In this document: in pieces, positions 34,780-43,103 of the stretch
Position numbering within the stretch: position 1 is the first letter of the stretch
Layout: each line of letters starts with the position of its first letter
NCBI GenBank assembly: GCA_964250805.1
Contig: CAXUHG010000013.1
Location: forward strand, 8,118-72,117
Direction of reading: 5' to 3'
Length of the DNA stretch: 64,000 nt
From: JBBQVS01 sp964250805
GTDB lineage: Bacteria > Chloroflexota > Ktedonobacteria > Ktedonobacterales > Ktedonobacteraceae
Notes under the pieces: model-generated
Databases searched by the model: none
What the model saw: only the letters and a program-made list of their open reading frames with translations
Told to the model about the DNA's origin: nothing
Made by a program: the position numbers and the translations under genes

Positions 34780-35532
34780 CTAAATGTTGATGCCCCCTGA
34801 CACTTCGATTCTCTGCCCGTTGATCCACTGTGTCTCCTCGGAGAGGAGAGATGCGACAACACCGCCAATGTCTTCGGCTTGACCGACGCGACCCAGCGGT
34901 GATCGTGAGGCTAGTTGCTGATTGATCGCTACGTTATCACGAACCATGCCACCTCCAAAATCCGTTGCGATGGGACCAGGGGCGATAACATTGGCGGTGA
35001 TGCCGCGCGAACCAAGTTCGGCTGCCATGTAGTGAGTTAGCACCTCTATCGCTCCCTTCGTGGCTGCATAGACGCTCATGCCAGGACCGGAAAAGCGTGT
35101 CAATCCCGACGAGATGTTGATGATGCGTCCACCATCAACCATCAAAGGCAGGAGCTTTTGCGTGAGAAAGAAAACGCCTTTGAACTGGATGTTGACTAAC
35201 TCATCAAATTGCTCTTCGGTTGTCTCGGTGAGTGACGCATGAATACCAATGCCAGCATTATTGACGAGGAAGTCAAAATTGTCCCGATTCCATGTACGTT
35301 TGAGGGCCTCTTTTACCGCTTCCGCAAAGGCTGCAAAAGACTTTATATTCGATGTGTTGAGTTGTAGCGCGACAGCTTTGCGCCCAAGCTTCTCGATTGA
35401 AGCGACCACCGCTTCCGCCTCTTCCTGTTTACTATTATAGGTCAGGATAACATCCTGCCCATGTGCGGCGAGACTCATCGCCATATCTTTCCCAAGTCCA
35501 CGGCTTCCGCCTGTAATAATTGCGACTTTCAT
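34780..35532 (-). CDS. SDR family oxidoreductase
   Basis: A 250-residue classical short-chain dehydrogenase/reductase. The cofactor loop TGGSRGLG is at residues 7-14, NNAG near 91, catalytic Ser in INISSG, the YAATK pair, and the PGPIATDF loop. The C-terminal WINGQRIEVSGG is typical. The basic residue after the Gly motif suggests NADPH. It lies 24 bases downstream of the MerR gene in the same direction and is likely regulated by it. The substrate is unknown. Confidence 0.92.
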   Translation of the reverse strand: MKVAIITGGSRGLGKDMAMSLAAHGQDVILTYNSKQEEAEAVVASIEKLGRKAVALQLNTSNIKSFAAFAEAVKEALKRTWNRDNFDFLVNNAGIGIHASLTETTEEQFDELVNIQFKGVFFLTQKLLPLMVDGGRIINISSGLTRFSGPGMSVYAATKGAIEVLTHYMAAELGSRGITANVIAPGPIATDFGGGMVRDNVAINQQLASRSPLGRVGQAEDIGGVVASLLSEETQWINGQRIEVSGGINI

Positions 35533-35556
35533 GAGAATTCCTTTCGAGAATGTGTC

Positions 35557-36021
35557 TTATTTTTCTTTGATAATCTGCTTTGCCAGTCCAGCAGTAATCT
35601 CAGCTATCTCTTGCACTCTTGCATCGTCGCCACTCTGGACCGCTTGCCAATACGCGACCTTCTGCTCAAGATAGCGCAGATGCTCTCGCTTCTGAGCCAT
35701 CTCTTGCTCCAGTGCTTGCTTCTGCGCCTCGAAGAGTGCAAGCTGCTGCTCGGCAGCCGCATTTCCCTCTTTGTGAAGAGCCATATACGTCCGCATTGCC
35801 TCAATCGACATACCCGTTGCTCGTAGGCAAGCCAGTGCCTCAATCTTCCAGACATCTTCAGCCGTATATCTGCGATGACCACTGCTACTGTCTCGTTTCA
35901 CATTGTCGAGTAAGCCAATCCGCTCATAGTAGCGGAGCGTATGTTCGCTCAGACCGGTTTGTTGAACTACTTCCTGAAGCGTAAAGTAGGGAGGCGTTTT
36001 CGCCTCTGCATTCTGTGTCAT
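35557..36021 (-). CDS. MerR family transcriptional regulator
   Basis: A 154-residue regulator. The winged HTH (FTLQEVVQQTGLSEHTLRYYERIGLL...SGHRRYTAEDV) is typical MerR and is followed by the dimerisation coiled coil rich in Gln and Glu. No Cys metal-binding set is present, so it is not a metal sensor of the classical kind. The ATG at 36021 is chosen because a GTG 15 bases upstream lies inside the -10 box. It precedes the SDR gene. Confidence 0.9.
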   Translation of the reverse strand: MTQNAEAKTPPYFTLQEVVQQTGLSEHTLRYYERIGLLDNVKRDSSSGHRRYTAEDVWKIEALACLRATGMSIEAMRTYMALHKEGNAAAEQQLALFEAQKQALEQEMAQKREHLRYLEQKVAYWQAVQSGDDARVQEIAEITAGLAKQIIKEK

Positions 36022-36027
36022 AGAGAT

Positions 36028-36058
36028 AGTATGCACTACCTAGAGTGGTCTAGGTCAA
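36028..36058 (-). promoter_or_regulatory. MerR-type promoter with 19-bp spacer and operator
   Basis: On the minus strand, TTGACC (36058-36053) and CATACT (36033-36028) are 19 bases apart, the over-long spacing typical of MerR-activated promoters. The dyad ACCTAGAGTGGTCTAGGT (36038-36055) lies between and over the -35 box. The expected transcription start falls at or next to the ATG, so the mRNA may be leaderless. Confidence 0.75.
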
Positions 36059-36276
36059 GGGTTTGTTGAGGGATTTTTTGGAAAATTAGTCGGATTGTTC
36101 TTTTTTGTTCATTGAAAAGGTTGGATATTGCATTACTTACTACGTTATTTAAATTATGCGATATAATGCTTCTGAGATGCTCAGGCTGTATCAACACTCT
36201 TGTAAAGAGCGGATCAAATCCTATAGATGCTCAGCAAAGGTTATACAAAATATTGGTAGTCGTTTAGAGGTGCAAT
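36059..36276. other. AT-rich spacer upstream of the TIR gene
   Basis: It contains TATAAT at about 36171-36176, a plausible -10 box for the TIR gene; no good -35 was fixed. No gene is seen. Confidence 0.35.
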
Positions 36277-37107
36277 GTGAACAAGACATTTGTCTCAAAC
36301 ATTTTTGTTAGTCATAGTCATAAAGACAACGACTTCGGAATTAGGTTAGTGAACGATCTACGTTTGAAATTAGGGGATAATACAAGAGTTTGGTATGATG
36401 CAGCAGGAGGTTTGAATGGCGGAGATGAGTGGTGGAGTAAAATTTTAAGGGAATTAGCCATATGCTCCGTATTTATCGTTATTCTTTCTCCGGAGTCAAT
36501 GGCTTCAAAATGGGTTAACGATGAGATTACGATTGCTTGGGCACATAGGAACTCCGCTGAAGGGAAAATGATTATCCCACTGATTATCAGAAATTGTGAA
36601 ATTAGAGATGATCTGAAAATTTTACACACTATTTCTTTTCAACCTCCTAAGACCTATGAAATGGCATTGGAAGAGTTAGTTAAAATATTGCAAACTTTTG
36701 CACCTGGGGTAGTGACTAAGCCTGTTCAATACAAAAAAAGCACTAGAACAAAGCTAGAAAAGAGTGCTAGAAAGCCTCAGAGAGCAAAAAGAAAAGTACT
36801 ATCTTACCCGCCAAATATGAGAAGAGTGAGACAACTTGTAAGAAAAAATATAATAGGAAGTAAAATGTCTGTTAGCCAAAGTTCATTAGATGGAGATGCC
36901 GAGAGTTTACGTACACTACGCCAGACGAAAGAAGGAGTTTCTGAGAGTTTGCGCACACTCCATCAGAGAAATGCTCTGTACTCAGAGTATAAAGAGGCAA
37001 AGGACAACGAGAGTATAGAATTTCTACCTACCCCATTTTCTAAGAAAAATGGACCAAATCGTCCGATTATTTTAGGTACTAATTCTGATAGCAAGAGTAT
37101 TGATTAA
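36277..37107 (+). CDS. TIR-domain protein
   Basis: A 276-residue protein with a GTG start behind GAGG. Residues 8-125 form a TIR domain: IFVSHSHKDNDFG, then VWYD and GDEWWSKI, then SPESMASKWVNDEI. The last contains the SxWxxxE pattern with Glu83 at the position of the NADase catalytic Glu. The C-terminal part is basic and disordered (residues about 145-200), with two ESLRTL repeats after it. No effector domain or STING, cyclase or Argonaute partner was recognised next to it. AT-rich composition suggests transfer. A defence or signalling role is plausible from the family. Confidence 0.8.
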   Translation: MNKTFVSNIFVSHSHKDNDFGIRLVNDLRLKLGDNTRVWYDAAGGLNGGDEWWSKILRELAICSVFIVILSPESMASKWVNDEITIAWAHRNSAEGKMIIPLIIRNCEIRDDLKILHTISFQPPKTYEMALEELVKILQTFAPGVVTKPVQYKKSTRTKLEKSARKPQRAKRKVLSYPPNMRRVRQLVRKNIIGSKMSVSQSSLDGDAESLRTLRQTKEGVSESLRTLHQRNALYSEYKEAKDNESIEFLPTPFSKKNGPNRPIILGTNSDSKSID

Positions 37108-37146
37108 GAAAGCTCGTACATTCCTGTCTTGCCCTAAAAACATCGC

Positions 37147-38301
37147 TCACTGAAACACCTGTGGTTGTCGTGTCTTCATCAGTTCCACTCCAAGTTGGGC
37201 TACATCAATGCTCGAACCATAGGAACTCTCTTTCAGGTTATGATAGATGTTTGTGATACGGGCAAGGTTTATGTTTGATTCGATATTTCTTATTGAGGTT
37301 AGCACATCTCTCGCTATCGTTGTTGCCATTGGATAATATCCCCAACGAGTATATGCTTTTGCTTGCAGGACATGATTGTAGGCGTGGCGACGTAATAATT
37401 CAGGACTATCAAATCCGTCGATAGAACAAAGCTCGTCAATTCCTGCTTTTGGCCTTCCCATTGCGGTAAGAGCTGAACCCTTATTATTGTGATATCTTTC
37501 TTCATTAAGCTTTACAAAATGCTTATCATCACTAGTATTGTGTTGAGCTATCTGCCAACCTTTATCCATCATCGTGAGAGCATCAGTCTTATCCTTCTCG
37601 GTTTGTGTTGCATTTGCGCGAGCCTCACCAGCTAAGAGTAGGATAGCACCCCTTAACTGTGAATCAACAGAATGCCCAATTTTGTACGCTAAATCGAAGT
37701 CACTGATAGCGTGGAAAAGGTCCGTTTGATTTCTCTGCTCTCGGCTCATTTCCCAGCGATCAAAGAGAATGATGCCATGCTGATAGAGTGCTAAAGCATG
37801 TGATGTACTCAGATCGTTCTCTTTTGCGATTGGGATGGCAACATTCAAGAGGTCAATTGCTTGGTCGAATTGTTGTTGATCGCTCAAAATGCATGCTAAA
37901 ACAACATGGTAGTCGCATAAGAGTTGCATCATCGTAGCTTTTTGTTGTGCGTGTACATAGAAGATATTTTCGCGAAGAGTCCTTATACGATGAAGAATTT
38001 CTTGTATTGAGGGTAATGTGGAACTAGAGTAGTACAATTTCCAACAGTTTTCTAAACCATTACTTTGTTCACTGATGTCCACGCTTTTATGTTGAATTGT
38101 ACCGAGTATGTGCTGTGTTTTCTCGACGTTACTTATATAATCAAGCGGTTCGAGGCCAAACAGAGCAGGTGGAATGCTGAGTAGAGTTGCCAGGACCCAG
38201 CGTCTTTTGGGGTCTTGAGGAACGCGATTTTTCTGCTCCATGAGTTGTATCCACCTTGCTGTAATCTCTTGCCCCTCGTCCTTCCATGTCCCTTCTGCCA
38301 T
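37147..38301 (-). CDS. TPR-like helical protein lacking an HTH
   Basis: A 384-residue all-helical protein. DPKRRWVLATLLSIPPALFGL near the N-terminus followed by repeated helix pairs (FDQAIDLLNVAIPIAKEN, AISDFDLAYKIG) resembles the C-terminal region of HTH-TPR regulators common in this bacterial group. Here the N-terminal DNA-binding domain is absent. The ATG at 38301 is preferred over an upstream TTG. It lies 27 bases downstream of the HTH-GNAT gene and is probably in one operon with it. Confidence 0.6.
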   Translation of the reverse strand: MAEGTWKDEGQEITARWIQLMEQKNRVPQDPKRRWVLATLLSIPPALFGLEPLDYISNVEKTQHILGTIQHKSVDISEQSNGLENCWKLYYSSSTLPSIQEILHRIRTLRENIFYVHAQQKATMMQLLCDYHVVLACILSDQQQFDQAIDLLNVAIPIAKENDLSTSHALALYQHGIILFDRWEMSREQRNQTDLFHAISDFDLAYKIGHSVDSQLRGAILLLAGEARANATQTEKDKTDALTMMDKGWQIAQHNTSDDKHFVKLNEERYHNNKGSALTAMGRPKAGIDELCSIDGFDSPELLRRHAYNHVLQAKAYTRWGYYPMATTIARDVLTSIRNIESNINLARITNIYHNLKESSYGSSIDVAQLGVELMKTRQPQVFQ

Positions 38302-38327
38302 CTCTTTTTTTTCGATCAAAAGTATTC

Positions 38328-39134
38328 TTATCTAGTTATTGCTCTATATTGCTTGAGAAAGTTTTTCACAACAATATTTTGATTCTCGTTAAGCTTCGTA
38401 AAGTCAAGCCTAAAGCCGATTTGCTCGTTGTTGATGTATCCAAGTTCGATAAAACCCAAGTCTCTGCTGAGTTTGATTCCTGGTACTGTACTCGATTTGA
38501 CCCATATTTTGTCAATCGTGACACCCTCTTTAACAAGCGAAAGGAATACATTGAATAAGCCCATAAGCAATTCCATTCCGTATATCTTCGCTTCTTGACG
38601 GCTTACCCCTGTTTTGATACCAATGCCTGAGATGTGCAATTCCAATAGTTTCCCAGGCACAATTGGCTCCATATCTTCTAACTGGACGCTATTTCCACTC
38701 CTACTTTTGAAGATGCGCTCCACCGTCTCATGCTTAATGGCTTGCATAGAAAAATATCCTACAATTCTTCCATGATGTTTCAGAATGTAATCGCCGTTTG
38801 GGACTCTCCGAAACCATGCCATTCTCCTGTCGGTGCCATACGCATTCTCACCAAAGTGCTGACGAGCAATCTGCACAGTCTCTTTGATATCACTTTCCCC
38901 TTTCGCTAGAACAACTTGATATGTATCATCTAGCTCAGGCTCTGTATAAAGATCAACAAACTGCTTCATCTCATCGGCGATCTTATCTACATCTTCCCTT
39001 AAATAAAAGCCTTGTTTCTTGTTGGGCGGCGTGATTTTACGTATTTTACCTGTGTCCACGAGATTTTTAAATGTGCTTGTAGATATCCCGCCCAGAATTT
39101 TTCTTGCTTCGCTCGAAGTATACAGTTTCTCCAT
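38328..39134 (-). CDS. HTH (MerR/excisionase-like) protein fused to a GNAT-like domain
   Basis: A 268-residue protein. Residues 1-55 form a helix-turn-helix of the HTH_17 type (YTSSEARKILGGISTSTFKNLVDTGKI). The rest has GNAT-like beta strands (DYILKHHGRIVGYFSMQAI) and a C-terminal VPGIKLSRDLGFIELG segment typical of acetyltransferases, though the acetyl-CoA loop is weak. It could be a regulator sensing acyl-CoA or a degenerate acetyltransferase. It is followed by the TPR-like gene. Confidence 0.65.
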   Translation of the reverse strand: MEKLYTSSEARKILGGISTSTFKNLVDTGKIRKITPPNKKQGFYLREDVDKIADEMKQFVDLYTEPELDDTYQVVLAKGESDIKETVQIARQHFGENAYGTDRRMAWFRRVPNGDYILKHHGRIVGYFSMQAIKHETVERIFKSRSGNSVQLEDMEPIVPGKLLELHISGIGIKTGVSRQEAKIYGMELLMGLFNVFLSLVKEGVTIDKIWVKSSTVPGIKLSRDLGFIELGYINNEQIGFRLDFTKLNENQNIVVKNFLKQYRAITR

Positions 39135-39328
39135 GCATGCTCATTTCTAAGTTCAACAGATATTTATGTTTACAAACCTATTATACGACTTTCTGACATG
39201 TTGAACATATCCAAAAAATCATGGGGAAATTCATTGACTTTCTCATTATCCATATGTTATTCTTTGATTGAAATTTTTGACATTTCAGAATTTTCAATCA
39301 AATTTGCTGGTACAGAAAGGAACAATTT

Positions 39329-39643
39329 ATGAACAACAACAGATCATATCGCAGCAGAATCGAGATGGAACGCACGCAACCACTCCCGCTCCCATCTCGT
39401 AAGAGAACAACGCTACGCCAGTTACGCCAGATGTATCAACTCAGTTGGAGCGATATCGCACAGGCGACAGGGTTGCGCGTCCACCTTGTCTACTGGATGG
39501 AGATGGGCATTGCCGTCACACTCCCCGATATTCTCAAGGTGTTGCGTGTATTTTCACAGCTCGCTCGCTACCAGTATCGCCTCGCCGATATTCAAGGACT
39601 GCGCCTCAAAGACCCCATCGATGTATATGTAGATTTGCCCTAA
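39329..39643 (+). CDS. small XRE-like HTH protein
   Basis: A 104-residue basic protein. LRQLRQMYQLSWSDIAQATGLRVHLVYWMEMG at about 29-60 is an HTH of the XRE class. It has AAAGGAACA upstream of the ATG. It lies 33 bases upstream of a second HTH gene, probably in one operon. The N-terminus is Arg/Pro-rich. Confidence 0.7.
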   Translation: MNNNRSYRSRIEMERTQPLPLPSRKRTTLRQLRQMYQLSWSDIAQATGLRVHLVYWMEMGIAVTLPDILKVLRVFSQLARYQYRLADIQGLRLKDPIDVYVDLP

Positions 39644-39676
39644 CGTAAAGACGAAATGAAGAAATGAGCAAGATAT

Positions 39677-39877
39677 ATGTTACGATGGCGCGTCAAGGAG
39701 GTTATGGAGGAGCGCAAGCTAAGCGAACTGCAACTCTCCTATCGGTCGGGAGTCTCGTACAACACCATTCACAAACTCTGTCGTAACCCGACGTGTCATA
39801 CGAGGCTCACTACGCTCGAAAAGCTTGCGGAGGCATTGGATGTGCCATGCGAAACGTTGATGGAAATGGTAAAGTAG
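39677..39877 (+). CDS. small XRE/Cro-type regulator
   Basis: A 66-residue protein made almost entirely of one Cro/C1 HTH (VKEVMEERKLSELQLSYRSGVSYNTIHKL...TLEKLAEALDVPCETLMEM). It is compact like phage or YozG-type repressors. It is followed by a terminator hairpin. Confidence 0.8.
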   Translation: MLRWRVKEVMEERKLSELQLSYRSGVSYNTIHKLCRNPTCHTRLTTLEKLAEALDVPCETLMEMVK

Positions 39878-39898
39878 GTTTTGCTATTTTGTAATAGC

Positions 39899-39957
39899 AA
39901 CACTCGCGTCACGTTTCTATATCCTTTACAATATAGAAACGTGACGTGAGTGTTTTA
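39899..39957 (+). terminator. hairpin terminator
   Basis: AACACTCGCGTCACGTTTCT with its complement (24-bp arms, one mismatch) around an 8-base loop, followed by T residues. Confidence 0.85.
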
Positions 39958-40020
39958 GCACTATTATCGGCCTCGCGGCTTATAGTAACGGAAGAGATGT
40001 AATGCCTTACTATCAACGTG

Positions 40021-40992
40021 TCAGTTTCTGGGAGAGGAGGTGACGTTGCCTGCTGAGGCCGGAATCTCCAAGAACGTCATCAAGTGATTCAAGGTCGGTG
40101 TGGGGAGGGAAGATTTCTGCAGTTGTGCCATGATGTCCCTTGCCATTTGACTCACCTCATCAAGACCTCCCTGTAAGCTAGCATCGAGAGCAAGCGATGC
40201 AATCCCCGACTGCAGGATATATTGCCAACACAGGACTGCAAACCAGCGAGGTATCCAAAGAAAGAGAACTTTCATACTGAGTGGCGTTATAGGAATATCT
40301 TGCGCTTGCAAGACCCGAAGCCCTTCACGGATGGCCTGAACCATCATCACAACATGCTTACGTGTCCGTCCAAGAGTTGCACTGCTTCCCTGTGTCATGG
40401 CGACAGCCGCCAGAATACAGGCGTCAAAGAGAGCATGCACTTTGAGCCAAGCCTGCATATCGGAATTCAGTACAATAGAGAAGCCTGCTTTCTTGAATGC
40501 TGTTGCGAGTTGTCGAAGACGGAGTGTCACACGACCATCTTCTTTGCCCAGCGTCGTCTGTGCAAGGGCGGGGTGATGGGCATACCGGATGACCTCTCCC
40601 TGTCGTGATCCTCCTATAGATGGAAAGCCAAGGAGTACGCGATGGGGGTCGAGCATCTCCAAGCGTTGCATGCCATCAGGATTATTGAGCAGAAACAACA
40701 CGGTGGGAATCTGGTGATTGGCGGCAAGGCTGGGCAGGACGGATTCGAGCTGATTCAGTCGCACAGTCACGAGAACCACATCGTAGCTATCGGTCGGAGT
40801 CAGTTGATCGACGACAGAAACCCAAGTTGTCGTATGCTGTCCTGTCACCGTATTTTCAAGAAGAATGCCGTGTGTTCGTAGTGAGACTGCGCGTTGACCT
40901 CTGGCAAGCAGAGACACATTGTATCCCGCCTCTTGGAGTTTTGCAGCATAGACGCTACCAATAACTCCTGCTCCATAGACCAATATATCCAT
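40021..40992 (-). CDS. ketopantoate reductase family protein (PanE/ApbA-like)
   Basis: A 323-residue NADPH-dependent oxidoreductase. The N-terminal MDILVYGAGVIGSVYAAKL is the Rossmann GxGxxG loop, with LLARG after the second strand. The C-terminal helical domain contains AWLKVHALFDACILA, where a conserved Lys is expected. The ATG at 40992 is chosen because AAGGA precedes it and the Rossmann fold begins there. True pantothenate synthesis is not assured, since many paralogues act on other 2-oxo acids. It is divergent from a TetR gene with two operator-like repeats between them. Confidence 0.82.
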   Translation of the reverse strand: MDILVYGAGVIGSVYAAKLQEAGYNVSLLARGQRAVSLRTHGILLENTVTGQHTTTWVSVVDQLTPTDSYDVVLVTVRLNQLESVLPSLAANHQIPTVLFLLNNPDGMQRLEMLDPHRVLLGFPSIGGSRQGEVIRYAHHPALAQTTLGKEDGRVTLRLRQLATAFKKAGFSIVLNSDMQAWLKVHALFDACILAAVAMTQGSSATLGRTRKHVVMMVQAIREGLRVLQAQDIPITPLSMKVLFLWIPRWFAVLCWQYILQSGIASLALDASLQGGLDEVSQMARDIMAQLQKSSLPTPTLNHLMTFLEIPASAGNVTSSPRN

Positions 40993-41156
40993 TTTTCCTT
41001 CGTCCCCTTCTTGTATTCTCCTCTGAGGGAATTCCTCAAAGGAAGCATCGTTGCAGTGTTTCTTCTCATTGAACGGATGTTGACTAATCAACACCTGTTC
41101 AATATAATGATCTTACTAGAGCTGTCGGCTTGCTTCAATAGGTAAAATAGCCGAAT

Positions 41157-41203
41157 TTGTTCACTACTCAACAAAACCTAGCTAATTGTTCATTCCTCAA
41201 CAC
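41157..41203. promoter_or_regulatory. paired operator-like sites between reductase and tetR
   Basis: TTGTTCACTACTCAACAA (41157-41174) and TTGTTCATTCCTCAACAC (41186-41203) are near-identical direct copies 29 bases apart, each an imperfect dyad TTGTT..AACA. They lie in the divergent control region and are probably bound by the TetR protein. Confidence 0.6.
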
Positions 41204-41307
41204 AATCCATCTGATGGTTTATGAAGAAGAAAGCGTACACTTGCATGCATGCAAATATAGAGACACGCGCGGAAGAAATCCACACAAAAGCTAAAAAGAA
41301 GAAACCT

Positions 41308-41883
41308 ATGGACAGACGAATACGCAAAACACGGGAGGCTATTCTTGAAGCTTTTGTTGGGCTGATGGCAGAGAAAAATTTTGAACATATTACGATGAAC
41401 GACATTGCGGACCGAGCCGATATAAATAGGGGTACCATTTATTTGCATTATATGGACAAGTTCGATCTGCTGGATCATTGTATAGATACGTACTTTGACC
41501 AATTACTTGAAAACTGCTTGCCCGATGGCGATACTACTTGTCCTCCTTCCAAAGCTTCGCTGCTCCGCATATTCAACTATTTAGAGCAGCATACATTCTT
41601 CTATACCACCCTATTAGTCAACAAAGGCGGCGTCCCTGCTTTCAGAAACCGCCTAGTGGCTGTGTTGCTGCAGGGCCTGGACGAATACATTGATGTGAGC
41701 GGTATCAACCAGGGCATGAACAAGGAGGTGATGGTGCAATTTCTTGCTTCGGCTATCGTTGGTGTACTGGAGTGGTGGATGACTCACTCGACGCCCTGTT
41801 CCGTGACGGATGTTGTAGAACAACTGTGGTCGCTACTGGAACGCATTCAGTTGGTGCCTCAGACAGAGGTACAACAAGGATAA
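41308..41883 (+). CDS. TetR/AcrR family transcriptional regulator
   Basis: A 191-residue regulator. The HTH is RKTREAILEAFVGLMAEKNFEHITMNDIADRADINRGTIYLHYMDK, followed by a TetR_C-type helical domain. The ATG at 41308 begins at MDRRIRK, where family similarity starts; an in-frame ATG at 41221 would add 29 basic residues. It is divergent from the ketopantoate reductase-like gene, its likely target. Confidence 0.88.
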   Translation: MDRRIRKTREAILEAFVGLMAEKNFEHITMNDIADRADINRGTIYLHYMDKFDLLDHCIDTYFDQLLENCLPDGDTTCPPSKASLLRIFNYLEQHTFFYTTLLVNKGGVPAFRNRLVAVLLQGLDEYIDVSGINQGMNKEVMVQFLASAIVGVLEWWMTHSTPCSVTDVVEQLWSLLERIQLVPQTEVQQG

Positions 41884-41916
41884 AGACAAAAGTCTTTCAA
41901 ATCCGAAAGGGGATGT

Positions 41917-42447
41917 ATGCATTCATGTGACGGTCTCACACTAGTCAAGCCTTCGCTCGCCTATCGAGAAGAGTATACGGCAATGACACGAGAGTTTATG
42001 CAGACAGATGAGGGATGGTTTAACAATTTTCCGCTAGCACTCGAAGATTTTGTAGCCTACGTACACGAGTTGGAGGATGAGGCGCAGGGAATCGGGCTAC
42101 CATCAGGAGTTGTGCCGCAGGAGACGTTTTGGCTAGTGAAGGATGGCGTGCGCGTGGTGGGCGAGATACGTTTACGTCCACATTTGACGCCACCATTCGA
42201 GCAACATAATGGGCACATTGGTTACAACATTCGTCCCTCTGAGCGGCGCAAGGGCTACGCAACATGTCAGCTTGCATTGTTGCTCGAAGAGGCGAAGAGA
42301 CGCGCGATACTCCGCGTCATGCTCACCATCGACGGCGACAATCCCGGCTCGGTGCGTGCTATTGAGAAGAATGGTGGCAAGCTGGAATGGCAACGCTTCT
42401 CTGATGAAAAGGGAGAAATGGTCTCGTGCTATTGGATTGAGGTATAA
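41917..42447 (+). CDS. GNAT family N-acetyltransferase
   Basis: A 176-residue acetyltransferase. VVGEIRLRPHL, GHIGYNIRPSERRKGYATCQLALLLEEA (acetyl-CoA loop RRKGYA) and NPGSVRAIEKNGGKLE are typical of GNAT proteins that acetylate small molecules or ribosomal proteins. It has AAAGGGGATGT upstream of the start. It follows the TetR gene by 33 bases and may be co-transcribed. The substrate is unknown. Confidence 0.88.
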   Translation: MHSCDGLTLVKPSLAYREEYTAMTREFMQTDEGWFNNFPLALEDFVAYVHELEDEAQGIGLPSGVVPQETFWLVKDGVRVVGEIRLRPHLTPPFEQHNGHIGYNIRPSERRKGYATCQLALLLEEAKRRAILRVMLTIDGDNPGSVRAIEKNGGKLEWQRFSDEKGEMVSCYWIEV

Positions 42448-42649
42448 CGCTTTATGTTATTGGTCCCTACAACTTTGCCTCATCTCAGTATAGCACGAAT
42501 GGGTAGATATCCAATGGAGCGCGAAATAAAACGGTATCAGCGTATGTTATACTGAATACAAGATGTCGAGTATTGTTGCGTTGTTCAGTGAGAAGTTGTT
42601 TCTGCCGACAGCAATAAGTTTGAAGACATCGTAGTAGGAGCATATCTCA

Positions 42650-43018
42650 GTGAAACTTTACGTAGGCAGATTGCCTTATTCAACCACCGATCAGGAACTG
42701 AATGATCTTTTCAGTCAGTACGGTGAAGTTCTTTCGGCAACCGTTATCATTGATCGCGAGATGAATCGAAGCAAGGGTTTCGGCTTCGTCGAAATGAGCG
42801 ACGATCAAGATGCGCAAAACGCAATGAACAATCTTAACAACTCCACACTACAGGGTCGTACAATCATCGTCAACGAGGCGAACGAGCGTCAGCCCCGTAG
42901 CGGTGGCGGCGGTGGTGGCGGCTATCGCAACGGTGGTGGTGGCGGCGGAGATCGTCGTGGTGGCGGTGGTGGTGGCTACCGTAGCAACGGTGGTGGCGAC
43001 CGCGAGCGCCGCTATTAG
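42650..43018 (+). CDS. RRM-type RNA-binding protein with Gly/Arg-rich tail
   Basis: A 122-residue protein. Residues 1-80 form one RNA recognition motif, with RNP2 KLYVGRL and RNP1 KGFGFVEM intact. Residues 82-122 are a Gly-rich RGG-like tail that may promote RNA binding or condensation. A GTG start behind TAGGAG is used. Homologues in other bacteria are cold-induced, which is possible here. A 68-bp hairpin terminator follows. Confidence 0.93.
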   Translation: MKLYVGRLPYSTTDQELNDLFSQYGEVLSATVIIDREMNRSKGFGFVEMSDDQDAQNAMNNLNNSTLQGRTIIVNEANERQPRSGGGGGGGYRNGGGGGGDRRGGGGGGYRSNGGGDRERRY

Positions 43019-43028
43019 TCTCTGATCA

Positions 43029-43096
43029 ACAATCGCAAACAAAACAATGAAGCGTTCCGACGAGTCGGAACGCTTCATTGTTTTGTTTGCGATTGT
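43029..43096. terminator. perfect 33-bp-arm bidirectional terminator hairpin
   Basis: Arms at 43029-43061 and 43064-43096 are perfectly complementary with a two-base loop. It lies between convergent rrm and ATP-grasp genes. Confidence 0.9.
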
Positions 43097-43103
43097 CATA
43101 TGA

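Noticed and set aside
42459..42470. TGGTCCCTAC resembling one end of the dispersed palindrome
   Set aside because: Only ten bases match and no partner arm is present, so chance cannot be excluded.
42848..43099. Minus-strand open frame rich in Ala and Thr opposite the RRM gene
   Set aside because: It is the antisense of the Gly-codon repeats of the RRM tail and of the terminator hairpin. It has no ribosome binding site or family.
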